From NCBI GenBank assembly GCA_002373855.1, contig DFKO01000116.1, forward strand, positions 1-25,831: DNA of 25,831 nt, in the 5' to 3' direction. This DNA comes from Lachnospiraceae bacterium UBA3643 (GTDB lineage: Bacteria > Bacillota > Clostridia > Lachnospirales > Lachnospiraceae). Within the stretch, counting starts at the first letter, position 1. Every line of letters starts with the position of its first letter. Under the pieces are notes generated by a model, which worked only from the letters and a program-made list of their open reading frames with translations, was not told where the DNA came from and ran no database searches. Shown in pieces: positions 15,932 through 23,180 of this stretch. The position numbers were made by a program, and so were the translations under genes.

Positions 15932-17614
15932 TTAGTTAATACTAACTGTAGGTGTAGAAAGTGTCCCTGACGTATACACAATCATTCCCACCTCTATGCT
16001 CTGACCTGCGGCAATCTCCTTGTTATAGTCTGCCGGCGATACCGTCACACTGCTGCCGCTTGCCGTAAATGATCCACTCCATGACTGGTCTATCGTGACG
16101 TTTGATGAGAAGTTTACAGTTAACTTCCAGTCTTTAACCGATGATGAGCTCGTATTCTTTACAGTGATCGTATACTGATAATAATTATTTGTTCCGTCAT
16201 TCCATCCGCCTGAATTTGCAACGGATACTGAGGTATTGTCCCCTGATGCGGTTGCAGCCGGTGTGGTTGCGGGAGCAGTACTTCCGGACGAACTGCTGCC
16301 TGACGATGAAGAAGATGAGCTGTCTGATGCCGGTGCGACAGTACCTGTAGCATCTCCGCCAAGATATGCCACATACCATTTTCCCTCGTCAGAGAGATCA
16401 TCTGTAGTCCATCCGCTCGTCTTACTGCAGCTGCTGCTAATGAGTGAAGATGACTCATTTTTATTGGACAGATTCCATATACAGCATGACAGTCCGTTTG
16501 AATCAATGAGGCTCATCCATGTATTGGCCTCGCCTATGTTGATGGCACCGTTACCTGATGCGTCACATATACCAAACTCAGAGATAAATACAGGCATACC
16601 CTTTGAGAGAGCCGTCGTCACCTTATTTCTGATAGTGTCCTTGTGGGTATCCGCATAGAAGTGAACAGCATACATGATATTTGTATATCCTGTTATGGGA
16701 TCGTTTGCTGCCGTATCAACATCCTGGGACCATGTAGGTGTACCTACTATAATAATGGCATTTGGATTGTTTGCTTTAATGATGGGAATGACTTCCAGAG
16801 CATAACTCTTAACACTAGACCATGATGTACCACCGTTAGGCTCGTTGCATATCTCGTAGATTACGTTATCGTAATCGGCATACTTGGCACTCATCTCCTC
16901 AAAGAATGCCTTTGCATCGGCTTTATGCACATTGGGGTCACACTCGCCCAGAACATGCCAGTCGATGATGACGTACATGCCCAGTTCTGTTGCATAGCTG
17001 ACACCGTTTTCTACCAGACCTTTAAGATATGCCTGATCGCCGCCTGAGCAGTATCCGTTGTATTCATCTGAATACATGGCGAGTCTGATCACATTTACTC
17101 CCCACTCATCTCGGAGGGTCTGGAATGCACTCTTGTTTACGTACTCGGGAAACCATGCGATACCGTGGGTAGACACACCCTTAAGCTGATATGCTTTACC
17201 GTTTTTATCTTTTATCTGAGTACCGTCCACATAGAGCTCGCCGTGATTGGCCACCGGTGTACCTGACTCGGTGAGGACTGTAGTCCCCGGTGAAGGGCTG
17301 ACAGTAACAGTAGCTGCGTCATCAGAAACAGTTGCAGTATCCTCCTCTGTATCCTCAGTATCTGACGGCTCTGCAGAAGGTGATGGTGACGGTGTATCTC
17401 CCGATGCTGTTACGGATGAATTTGTATCCGGCTCATCTTTTTCCGTATTATTATTAACAGCTACATCAACTACATTATCGGATGCAGCCGATACACTGAC
17501 GGCACTGTTGTCGCTGACTGATTTATTACCGCTAGCAAACAATACTCCGAGGAGTACTGCTACTATAATAATGGCTCCTATACTTCCAATGAGAGCTTTC
17601 TTTTTATTATCCAT
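15932..17614 (-). CDS. Membrane-anchored GH5 endoglucanase with C-terminal CBM2
   Basis: A 560-residue cellulase-type protein. Residues 8-28 are an uncleaved-looking signal anchor without a lipobox or clear signal-peptidase site. A Ser/Thr/Asp linker rich in S-D-N units and Pro-Ser runs to about 120. The GH5 catalytic barrel (about 123-420) follows with all expected residues: His150, Arg177, His220, the acid/base Glu258 in CNEPNG, His318-Tyr320, the nucleophile Glu346 in ISEFG, and Trp380. A poly-Ser linker (430-447) precedes a family 2 type carbohydrate-binding module (about 463-550; NSGGWNDGTNNYYQYTITVK, then DWKLTVNF, SWSG). It should hydrolyse beta-1,4-glucan while held at the cell surface. 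A GGGGAT site precedes the ATG. It lies close after the PD-(D/E)XK-like and GH43 genes on the same strand. Confidence 0.93.
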   Translation of the reverse strand: MDNKKKALIGSIGAIIIVAVLLGVLFASGNKSVSDNSAVSVSAASDNVVDVAVNNNTEKDEPDTNSSVTASGDTPSPSPSAEPSDTEDTEEDTATVSDDAATVTVSPSPGTTVLTESGTPVANHGELYVDGTQIKDKNGKAYQLKGVSTHGIAWFPEYVNKSAFQTLRDEWGVNVIRLAMYSDEYNGYCSGGDQAYLKGLVENGVSYATELGMYVIIDWHVLGECDPNVHKADAKAFFEEMSAKYADYDNVIYEICNEPNGGTSWSSVKSYALEVIPIIKANNPNAIIIVGTPTWSQDVDTAANDPITGYTNIMYAVHFYADTHKDTIRNKVTTALSKGMPVFISEFGICDASGNGAINIGEANTWMSLIDSNGLSCCIWNLSNKNESSSLISSSCSKTSGWTTDDLSDEGKWYVAYLGGDATGTVAPASDSSSSSSSGSSSSGSTAPATTPAATASGDNTSVSVANSGGWNDGTNNYYQYTITVKNTSSSSVKDWKLTVNFSSNVTIDQSWSGSFTASGSSVTVSPADYNKEIAAGQSIEVGMIVYTSGTLSTPTVSIN

Positions 17615-17657
17615 AATACTATCCCCTGATTTATATTAAAAACGATATTTCCACATA

Positions 17658-18512
17658 TTATACTATATTGTACACCTTATAACGTCCTTTGTGACCTTTA
17701 TTTTGCAGGAGATTAATACTGCACAGTATGTTGGTCAGAAGTTCAGCATAACTGATATGAAATCCGGTTGCGTCTGCTATATCCCTGTTGGTAAAATCTT
17801 CAGGAAGCCCGTCGGGAAGGAGACCAAGGAGTTCTTCTGGTGTATTTATACGGATCTCTCCCAGTATCTTTCTTGGAACCCGGTCAGCTTTTTCCAGATT
17901 TTTCCTGATGGTCTTTTTTCCCCTTAAGCCATAACCTTTAAATATCCTGTATTCATCTGATTCGACAAAACAGATGATAAAGTGAAGATGTTCATTGCCA
18001 AGTAAATCTTTTATCCCATATAGTTCAGGTACTATGTCATATACCGAACCCTTTTGGGGAGACTTTTTTGGTTCCTCGATCTCTCCCGTTTCTTTATTGA
18101 TATATCTCACATATTTCGTGACGGATACGGGATATACAATGGTGACATCATGTTCTTTTAAAAACAAAGTGAGCTTATCCCTCATCTTATAAAAGGCTTT
18201 TGTCTGTATCTCATATATCTCCCCGTCCATACAGGCATCTGCCACAAAGTCTCTTGCCTTTTTCTTTTTATTATCCTTACCTTCCTTTATCAGTTCGGCA
18301 ATCTCCTCTTCCCTGAGGACTTTGATCTCATGACGGCTTTCATCCGGTACATAATAATATTTAAGGACGGCATGTACCGATTTTTCGGCAAGGGTGCCTA
18401 TACCGTTTGCTCCAAACTCCCTGACCGTACATTTCTTTACGGCCTCTTCAAACAGTTTTTCATCTATGCAGTCTTTTTTTATTTTTGACAATGTAAATTC
18501 GTTTCGTGTCAT
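17658..18512 (-). CDS. PD-(D/E)XK nuclease-like protein with C-terminal winged-helix-like region
   Basis: A 284-residue protein of unknown role. Residues about 38-150 fit a PD-(D/E)XK nuclease core: an early helix with Glu in IGTLAEKSVHAVLK, then VADACMDGEIYEIQTKAF, where Asp followed by E-I-Q-T-K gives the D...ExQ/K pattern, then a strand TIVYPV. A lysine-rich insertion (KEGKDNKKKKARD) sits in the core. From about residue 220 there is a winged-helix-like region (NRDIADATGFHISYAELLTNILCSINLL, ending GRYKVYNIV). It follows the GH43 gene by 37 bp and precedes GH5, with no functional link obvious. The start lacks a good Shine-Dalgarno. The fold is an inference from motif order; no database search was possible. 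Confidence 0.6.
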   Translation of the reverse strand: MTRNEFTLSKIKKDCIDEKLFEEAVKKCTVREFGANGIGTLAEKSVHAVLKYYYVPDESRHEIKVLREEEIAELIKEGKDNKKKKARDFVADACMDGEIYEIQTKAFYKMRDKLTLFLKEHDVTIVYPVSVTKYVRYINKETGEIEEPKKSPQKGSVYDIVPELYGIKDLLGNEHLHFIICFVESDEYRIFKGYGLRGKKTIRKNLEKADRVPRKILGEIRINTPEELLGLLPDGLPEDFTNRDIADATGFHISYAELLTNILCSINLLQNKGHKGRYKVYNIV

Positions 18513-18549
18513 TACTTAAAATTTTGAGAAGAATAAAAATCATCTGTTT

Positions 18550-19983
18550 CTAATCGAAAGTAAACCGGTTAAATGAAATACTTTCATTTTCATCTTTACA
18601 ATTAAATTCAAAATAGACAGCATGCTTTCCGATGATTCCCGCTAAAAGCGGTACCGTGAGTTCTGTCTCATCACCGTTAAACTGAAGCCCGGCAATGACT
18701 CTGCCCCGGTATGAATCAATACGTACTTTAACGGTTACTGCTCTATTACTATCAACCTGTACAGTCACAGTCCCGGGTGCATTATTACCAAACTGAAGAT
18801 ATCTGAAGCCAACAGTCGTGCCGTCTGATATATCAACAACCGGCGTTGATATATCGTCCCTCATCTCATAACCCGGCATTATATATGCATTTTTCTTACC
18901 ACCGTAAATATGACATGCATATCCTGCCGATATCCACGAGTATGCATCTATTCCGTTTATATTAGGACCCTGGGAGGTCATCTCCACAGGCCCCGATGAA
19001 ACTGGTTCACCATCTTTATATGTGATATTTCCGATATACAGTCTGCCGTGTGAATCCATTGCTACATCAACGGGCTCAACCATAGCCTGTCTTGAATATT
19101 CATTTACACCTGTCTGGCGGTGATAAAAAATATACCATTTATCATTTATGCAGGCCAGTGATCCATGATTATTGCCCCATCTGTATGTCATGGTTCCTGT
19201 CCCGTCATCATTTTTAAGAATCTCTCCTCCGTTATAACTGATATCTCCTCCTTCTTTAAACGGACCAAAAGGTGTATCGGAGACACGGTATGATAAAAAT
19301 CCGTTGTTTGGTTCAAATACTCCCAACTCCGGAACAGGCACTTCATATCTCTTTGAATAAATATAGACATATTTGCCCATAACTTTCCTGGGACTGGATG
19401 CTTCAAAAAATCCATCTTCAAACGAGATATGACCGTCGTCCACCGAATCCCATGGACATGTAGAGTGCCCGAGGGGATTACTCACAAGGGTTTCCTCCCT
19501 GATCGTGACCATGTCATCCATAAGCTCAGCTATATAACAGGGTGCAGCGCAGCCACCCCAGTATGCATATACTCTGTTATCATCATCAACGAGTATACCG
19601 GGGTCAAACCCAAGCTTTGTCTCGACAGGGTTTTCAAAAGGACCTGTGGGAGACTTTGAACTTGCTACAACAATCAGACTCCCACATTTCTCGGCGGCAT
19701 ACATATAATATGTGTCGCCTCTTTTAACCACATCCGGAGCATATAATATCGAATCATAATGGGTTGAATAAGCAACACCGTGATATGTCCAGTCTGTCAG
19801 ATCGTCAACCGGGGCAGACCATACAACATAGTCACGGCCACAGTACTGGGTTTTCTCTGTATCATGGGACCCATATACATAGACTCTTTTTTCATTATTA
19901 TGTTCAAATACTCTTGGCTCACCATCAGGTACATGCTCCCATAATGGCATGTACGGATTTGCACTTTTTATATGTTTCTTCAT
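18550..19983 (-). CDS. Glycoside hydrolase family 43 protein
   Basis: A 477-residue protein, read from the ATG at 19983. The ATG at 20004 is in frame but has no ribosome binding site, and family members start close to the sequence NPYMPLWEHVPDGEPRV. The five-bladed propeller shows the GH43 triad: base Asp20 in VPDGEP, Asp127 in FDPGILVDDD, and acid Glu194 in FFEASS; YAPDVV (Asp84) is also conserved. Residues from about 365 form a C-terminal beta domain like CBM6 modules. GH43 enzymes act on arabinose- or xylose-containing side chains or oligosaccharides. There is no signal peptide, so it probably acts inside the cell on imported oligosaccharides, complementing the surface GH5 enzyme. Confidence 0.9.
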   Translation of the reverse strand: MKKHIKSANPYMPLWEHVPDGEPRVFEHNNEKRVYVYGSHDTEKTQYCGRDYVVWSAPVDDLTDWTYHGVAYSTHYDSILYAPDVVKRGDTYYMYAAEKCGSLIVVASSKSPTGPFENPVETKLGFDPGILVDDDNRVYAYWGGCAAPCYIAELMDDMVTIREETLVSNPLGHSTCPWDSVDDGHISFEDGFFEASSPRKVMGKYVYIYSKRYEVPVPELGVFEPNNGFLSYRVSDTPFGPFKEGGDISYNGGEILKNDDGTGTMTYRWGNNHGSLACINDKWYIFYHRQTGVNEYSRQAMVEPVDVAMDSHGRLYIGNITYKDGEPVSSGPVEMTSQGPNINGIDAYSWISAGYACHIYGGKKNAYIMPGYEMRDDISTPVVDISDGTTVGFRYLQFGNNAPGTVTVQVDSNRAVTVKVRIDSYRGRVIAGLQFNGDETELTVPLLAGIIGKHAVYFEFNCKDENESISFNRFTFD

Positions 19984-20004
19984 AATTTCCGACCCTATTT
20001 TCAT

Positions 20005-20264
20005 AAAAATTTTTTAAACCGACATATACATCATATCATTAAGTCTGCTATGTAAAAAGTCTGCTGTTTCTAAATTTGATTGTTTGATCAAATGCTGATA
20101 AAAGTATCGAAAATTGACAACTAAAATTAATTTTGAGTCCCATATAAGGTACTCTAAAAATTGTAACCTTATATCATAGAAAACTTAAAACCGTAATGTG
20201 TAAATATTAATTCCGTTACTTTTGCATCAAAAAATTTCAAATAAGAGTACAGGAGGTTACGAAT
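20005..20264. promoter_or_regulatory. Divergent regulatory gap between GH43 and smr-like genes
   Basis: The gap holds a perfect palindrome TTTGATCAAA (20083-20092) and a direct repeat AAGTCTGCT at 20041-20049 and 20057-20065 (16 bp apart). These could be operator sites for the carbohydrate genes to the left. A TTGACA at 20114-20119 has no well-spaced -10 box on the plus strand. No small gene or riboswitch was recognised. Confidence 0.3.
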
Positions 20265-20585
20265 ATGGCAAACGATCAGATTTACGACAGAATGACTTAC
20301 ATACTTTCAGGTAGTGAGCTTGACAGAATTCAGGTTTATAATGATGTAGACGGGATGGCAGTACTCAGGATTGATCTTCATCTGATGACGAGAAAAGCCG
20401 TTAAAAAACTGCTCGATGAGACAATACTCCTGATGCGCTTCCCCTTCAGGCTGGACTTAATACACGGATTTAAAAACGGAACCGTTCTCAAGGATATGAT
20501 AGAACACGAGTATTCAAACGAGAGAATTACGGATATGTACATACCGGAATATAATCCGGGCGAGACATTCTTAGAGGTAGCATAA
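20265..20585 (+). CDS. Small Smr-domain-like protein
   Basis: This is a 106-residue protein preceded by a strong AGGAGG site. The pattern IDLHLMTRKAVKKLLDE near residue 36, LDLIHGFKNGTVLKDMI near residue 64, and the ending NPGETFLEV follow the order of Smr (small MutS-related) domains: an LDLHG-type start, an HGxGxGxL core and a final GxTxVxL strand. Several canonical glycines are changed (LHL for LHG, FKNG for GxG). Smr domains bind or cut nucleic acid. Since part of the pattern is altered, it may have lost nuclease activity. It stands alone, converging on the deformylase gene with a 7-bp gap. Confidence 0.65.
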   Translation: MANDQIYDRMTYILSGSELDRIQVYNDVDGMAVLRIDLHLMTRKAVKKLLDETILLMRFPFRLDLIHGFKNGTVLKDMIEHEYSNERITDMYIPEYNPGETFLEVA

Positions 20586-20592
20586 ATTCAGC

Positions 20593-21003
20593 TTAGATCA
20601 GCTCTCCTCCAAAATGCTGGATCTCGTGCTGGATGATCTGTGCTGTGAAATCCGTGAATTTTCCATGCTTCTTTTCAAAATTCTGATCAAGGTAATCCAC
20701 TTCGATCTCTTTATATCTGATACAGGGACGCACTCCTACAAGTGAGAGGCATCCTTCCTCTGTCTCATACTTTCCGGACCTTTTTGTGATTACAGGGTTT
20801 ATCATAGGAAATATAAACGGACCTGCTGCCACCGCTATGATCTGTTTTTTGGCTCCTATCATATTTGCCGCAAGCCCTACACATCTCTCCCTGTTCGCTT
20901 TTAATGTATCCAGAATATCCGTCACAACCTGGCTATCTGCCTTTGTTGCAGGCTCGGATTTCTGCTGTAGAAAAAATGGATCTTTTACTATCTCTTTAAC
21001 CAT
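20593..21003 (-). CDS. Peptide deformylase homologue with altered motif 1
   Basis: A 136-residue protein. The metal-binding elements are intact: EGCLSL with ligand Cys85, and QHEIQH with His126, Glu127 and His130. The first motif, normally GxGLAAxQ, reads CVGLAANM (41-48), so the glycine is Cys and the Gln that stabilises the transition state is Met. The protein is also shorter than standard type 1 enzymes and ends right after the HExxH helix. Similar short deformylase-like proteins occur in Firmicutes beside a full-length enzyme, so this may be a second copy with lowered or different activity. A full copy elsewhere in the genome is expected but cannot be seen here. Confidence 0.85.
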   Translation of the reverse strand: MVKEIVKDPFFLQQKSEPATKADSQVVTDILDTLKANRERCVGLAANMIGAKKQIIAVAAGPFIFPMINPVITKRSGKYETEEGCLSLVGVRPCIRYKEIEVDYLDQNFEKKHGKFTDFTAQIIQHEIQHFGGELI

Positions 21004-21041
21004 GATTTTTACCTATATTGTATGTATATTTTTAATTTCAT

Positions 21042-21350
21042 TTATTTATATCCGCAATTACCTTTTTCAGGTGCTTCCATCCCAGATTCGTATGCTGCCC
21101 GAAACTCCATATTTATATCCCGGATTTCCTTTTTTCCGTCGATATAATCCTGGTACATATCTGCCAGACCGGCCATACATCCGTCACATGAACCGTTTAT
21201 ATTACCGATGGACTCAGCCACTATCTGCTCTCGCTCTTCTTTTGTTGTGTCTTTTATTAAAATAGAATTCATCATCTTATTTAAATATTCTTCTGCAAAC
21301 TCCCATCCATCTCTTTCACAGAATTTCTTTAGTTCTTTCCGTCTTGGCAT
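21042..21350 (-). CDS. Small protein, apparent chimera of a toxin N-terminus and a Cys-containing conserved small protein
   Basis: A 102-residue ORF with a GAGGGAG site. Its first 18 residues (MPRRKELKKFCERDGWEF) look like the start of HicA-like toxins paired with the antitoxin whose remains lie just upstream; the antitoxin reading frame overlaps this start by 22 bp, as in an intact pair. The rest (from about residue 19; MMNSILIKDTTKEEREQIV, then SCDGCMAG and DYIDGKKEIRDINMEFRAAY) does not continue a toxin and resembles a separate small conserved Lachnospiraceae protein with a CxxC. An internal start at 21272 (Met27) would give that protein alone, but its ribosome binding site is poor. Function unknown. 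The family recall is from memory. Confidence 0.6.
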   Translation of the reverse strand: MPRRKELKKFCERDGWEFAEEYLNKMMNSILIKDTTKEEREQIVAESIGNINGSCDGCMAGLADMYQDYIDGKKEIRDINMEFRAAYESGMEAPEKGNCGYK

Positions 21351-21662
21351 ATAATTTCTCCCTCTATGTCTTCTACATCAAGAGTAAGTGCCTTAAAAAC
21401 ATATGGAATATGACTTTTTCTGTTGGGAGCTTTGGACATTATTTAGTAATCATCGTACTTAACGTAATACTGCCGTCATCTTCCTTGAATCTTTTAGCAT
21501 AAAATCTGTATGCTGACATAATTTCATTTAAAGTATCAATATTAAATTAATAAGAGCAACATTATCACGTGTACGTTTAACATACACCGGTTTTTCTCTT
21601 ACAACATTATCTATTACCAAAGACCAATTTTTCCTTACATCCGTTGCACTAAGAACATTCAT
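21329..21662 (-). pseudogene. Degraded antitoxin gene (frameshifted, internally deleted)
   Basis: From an ATG at 21662 with a GAGAGGTGA site the frame reads MNVLSATDVRKNWSLVIDNV and then KPVYVKRTRD, a YefM/Phd-like antitoxin start, but stops after 43 residues. A different frame continues it (DTLNEIMSAYRFYAKRFKED, then DGSITLS) up to 21439. A third frame gives the end (SKAPNRKSHIPYVFKAL, to a TAA at 21331-21329). About 30-40 residues of the middle are missing. All three parts match in order the antitoxin type I remember from this bacterial group. The gene is therefore broken by at least one frameshift and one deletion. Confidence 0.7.
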
Positions 21663-21686
21663 AATTTCACCTCTCATATACAGTTT

Positions 21687-21732
21687 ATTATATCATTTAT
21701 GTACATAGTGTCGATAATGTACATTATGTACA
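21687..21732 (-). promoter_or_regulatory. Intact promoter and TGTACA operator-like repeats of the dead antitoxin locus
   Basis: Minus-strand TCGACA (21714-21709) and TATAAT (21692-21687) are separated by 16 bp. TGTACA palindromes lie at 21700-21705, 21718-21723 and 21727-21732, one between the boxes and two just upstream of -35, as expected of an autoregulated toxin-antitoxin promoter. It should still transcribe the 102-residue ORF downstream. Confidence 0.6.
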
Positions 21733-21737
21733 TTCTA

Positions 21738-22223
21738 TTAAAAGCGACAGCCCCTTTTTGTTTTGAGAATTTTTTTCATTGAGTCATAACAGATATAATC
21801 ACCGCCGGGTGTTTCAAGTGTGTCGTATTTTACAGTTTCGAATCCTCGCTTAAGATACATTTTCTTTGCAACTAATGACGCGTCCAGCAAGATTATGTCA
21901 TATTCTTTGCCGATTGCTTCTTCGGCAAAATCAATTAGCTTCGTCCCGTATCCTTTTTTCTGAAACCCAGGCAATACAAACAGTCTGTCTATTTCATTTC
22001 CCGAAAGTGTGACGGTTCCCGCAGGTTCATTATCTGATATAAGCAAATATACTTTTCCTTCTTTTATGTCCGAAAGTATTTTCTCATCGGAATGATGATT
22101 CAGAAAAAACTGTACCGTGCCGGCCGGGTAATATCTCGGATAAACAGTCTTTATTGTAGTATGCGTTATTTCTTTTACCTTCTGAAAATCATTTATATCT
22201 GCAATTCTTATAACTTCACTCAT
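21738..22223 (-). CDS. GNAT-family N-acetyltransferase
   Basis: A 161-residue protein of the GNAT fold, which moves an acetyl group from acetyl-CoA to an amine. The acetyl-CoA loop is DRLFVLPGFQKKGYGTKLID (Q/RxxGxG/A as QKKGYG), after a strand GTVTLSGNEI and before ILLDASLVAKKMYLKRGFE, the usual helix with Tyr and the closing RGFE. The substrate cannot be told. The last six residues (KRGCRF) are encoded by a sequence identical to half of the terminator at 24852-24905, so the end of the gene may have been rewritten by a rearrangement. An AAAGGAA site precedes the ATG. Confidence 0.88.
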   Translation of the reverse strand: MSEVIRIADINDFQKVKEITHTTIKTVYPRYYPAGTVQFFLNHHSDEKILSDIKEGKVYLLISDNEPAGTVTLSGNEIDRLFVLPGFQKKGYGTKLIDFAEEAIGKEYDIILLDASLVAKKMYLKRGFETVKYDTLETPGGDYICYDSMKKILKTKRGCRF

Positions 22224-22360
22224 CAGAATATTTCCTTTCGTAACTCATAGTTTCGCAACTGAAGTTTTAAATATCATATCACAGGTACTTATAAGTAAAA
22301 CAATAAAGACGGCAAAAATATCATAGTAAAAAGTTATAACAATTTATGAGATTAATGAAT

Positions 22361-22390
22361 TATACAAAACGCATTGACTGTATATATAAT
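22361..22390 (+). promoter_or_regulatory. Possible promoter directly upstream of metN
   Basis: TATAAT (22385-22390) ends 7 bp before the metN ATG at 22398, with TATACA (22361-22366) 18 bp upstream as a moderate -35. No Shine-Dalgarno is seen in the 20 bp before the ATG, so a leaderless mRNA is possible. I see no S-box (SAM) riboswitch in the 170-bp gap. Confidence 0.35.
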
Positions 22391-22397
22391 CAGCCAT

Positions 22398-23180
22398 ATG
22401 AGTTACCTGGAAATAAAAAACCTTTACAAAAAATATAATACACACGGATCAGAACTTGAAGTTCTTAAAGGAATAGATCTCGAAGTTGAGCAGGGAGAGA
22501 TATATGGAATAATCGGATTCAGCGGTGCCGGAAAATCTACACTGGCCAGATGCATTAACAGACTGGAAACCTGCGACAGCGGAGAGATAAGCGTAGGAGG
22601 AACAGATATCCTTGCATTATCAAAGAAAGAACTTCTGAAAGAGCGCAGAAAGATAGGAATGGTATTTCAGAACTTCAATCTGTTTGATTCAAGAACTGTT
22701 TATAAGAATATAGCTTATCCTCTGGAAATAAGTAATTATCCGAAAAGTCAGATAAAGGATAGAGTACTTGAGACAGCAGAGCTTGTCGGACTTACCGATA
22801 AACTTGATGCATACCCCGGAGGATTATCCGGAGGACAGAAACAGAGAGTAGGTATTGCAAGAGCTCTTGTAAATAAACCGGAACTGCTTATATCCGATGA
22901 AGCAACATCGGCACTTGATCCGCAGACAACACTTCAGATACTTGATCTCCTTAAGGAGATTAATAAAAAGTCCGGAATAACAATTTTGATGATTACCCAT
23001 GAGCTGGATGCCATCAGGTACAGCTGCGATCGCATGGCAGTATTGGAGGGCGGGAAAATCATAGAAAAGGGCAGCGTGGCCGGCATTTTCAACAATCCGA
23101 AAAGCCGGACCGGCGCACTCTTTGCAAAGGTCTTCTCGGAATTCCAGAATATATCACTGACGGAAGGTGCGGGAATATGA
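22398..23180 (+). CDS. metN: Methionine-type ABC transporter ATP-binding protein, short form
   Basis: A 260-residue ATPase subunit, read from the ATG at 22398; the in-frame TTG at 22374 adds eight unlikely residues. Walker A is GFSGAGKST (40-48), the Q-loop is VFQNFNLFDSRT, the signature is LSGGQKQRVGIARAL, Walker B is LLISDEATSALD, and the switch His is in ITHELD. It matches the MetN group by its coupled permease and NlpA-type binding protein. Standard MetN is about 340 residues with a C-terminal NIL domain that binds methionine and shuts the pump; here that domain is absent. Its TGA overlaps the metI ATG (ATGA). Confidence 0.88.
   Translation: MSYLEIKNLYKKYNTHGSELEVLKGIDLEVEQGEIYGIIGFSGAGKSTLARCINRLETCDSGEISVGGTDILALSKKELLKERRKIGMVFQNFNLFDSRTVYKNIAYPLEISNYPKSQIKDRVLETAELVGLTDKLDAYPGGLSGGQKQRVGIARALVNKPELLISDEATSALDPQTTLQILDLLKEINKKSGITILMITHELDAIRYSCDRMAVLEGGKIIEKGSVAGIFNNPKSRTGALFAKVFSEFQNISLTEGAGI

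Noticed and set aside
15796..15981. 61-codon minus-strand frame with repeated Cys-Ile-Asp units
   Set aside because: It is the translation of the tandem DNA repeat and overlaps the GH5 3' end; no ribosome binding site supports it.
22224..22397. SAM (S-box) riboswitch upstream of metN
   Set aside because: The gap is AT-rich, has no conserved S-box helices and no terminator before the gene.
22374..22398. TTG start for metN at 22374
   Set aside because: It adds residues not seen in the family, overlaps the TATAAT box and has no ribosome binding site.
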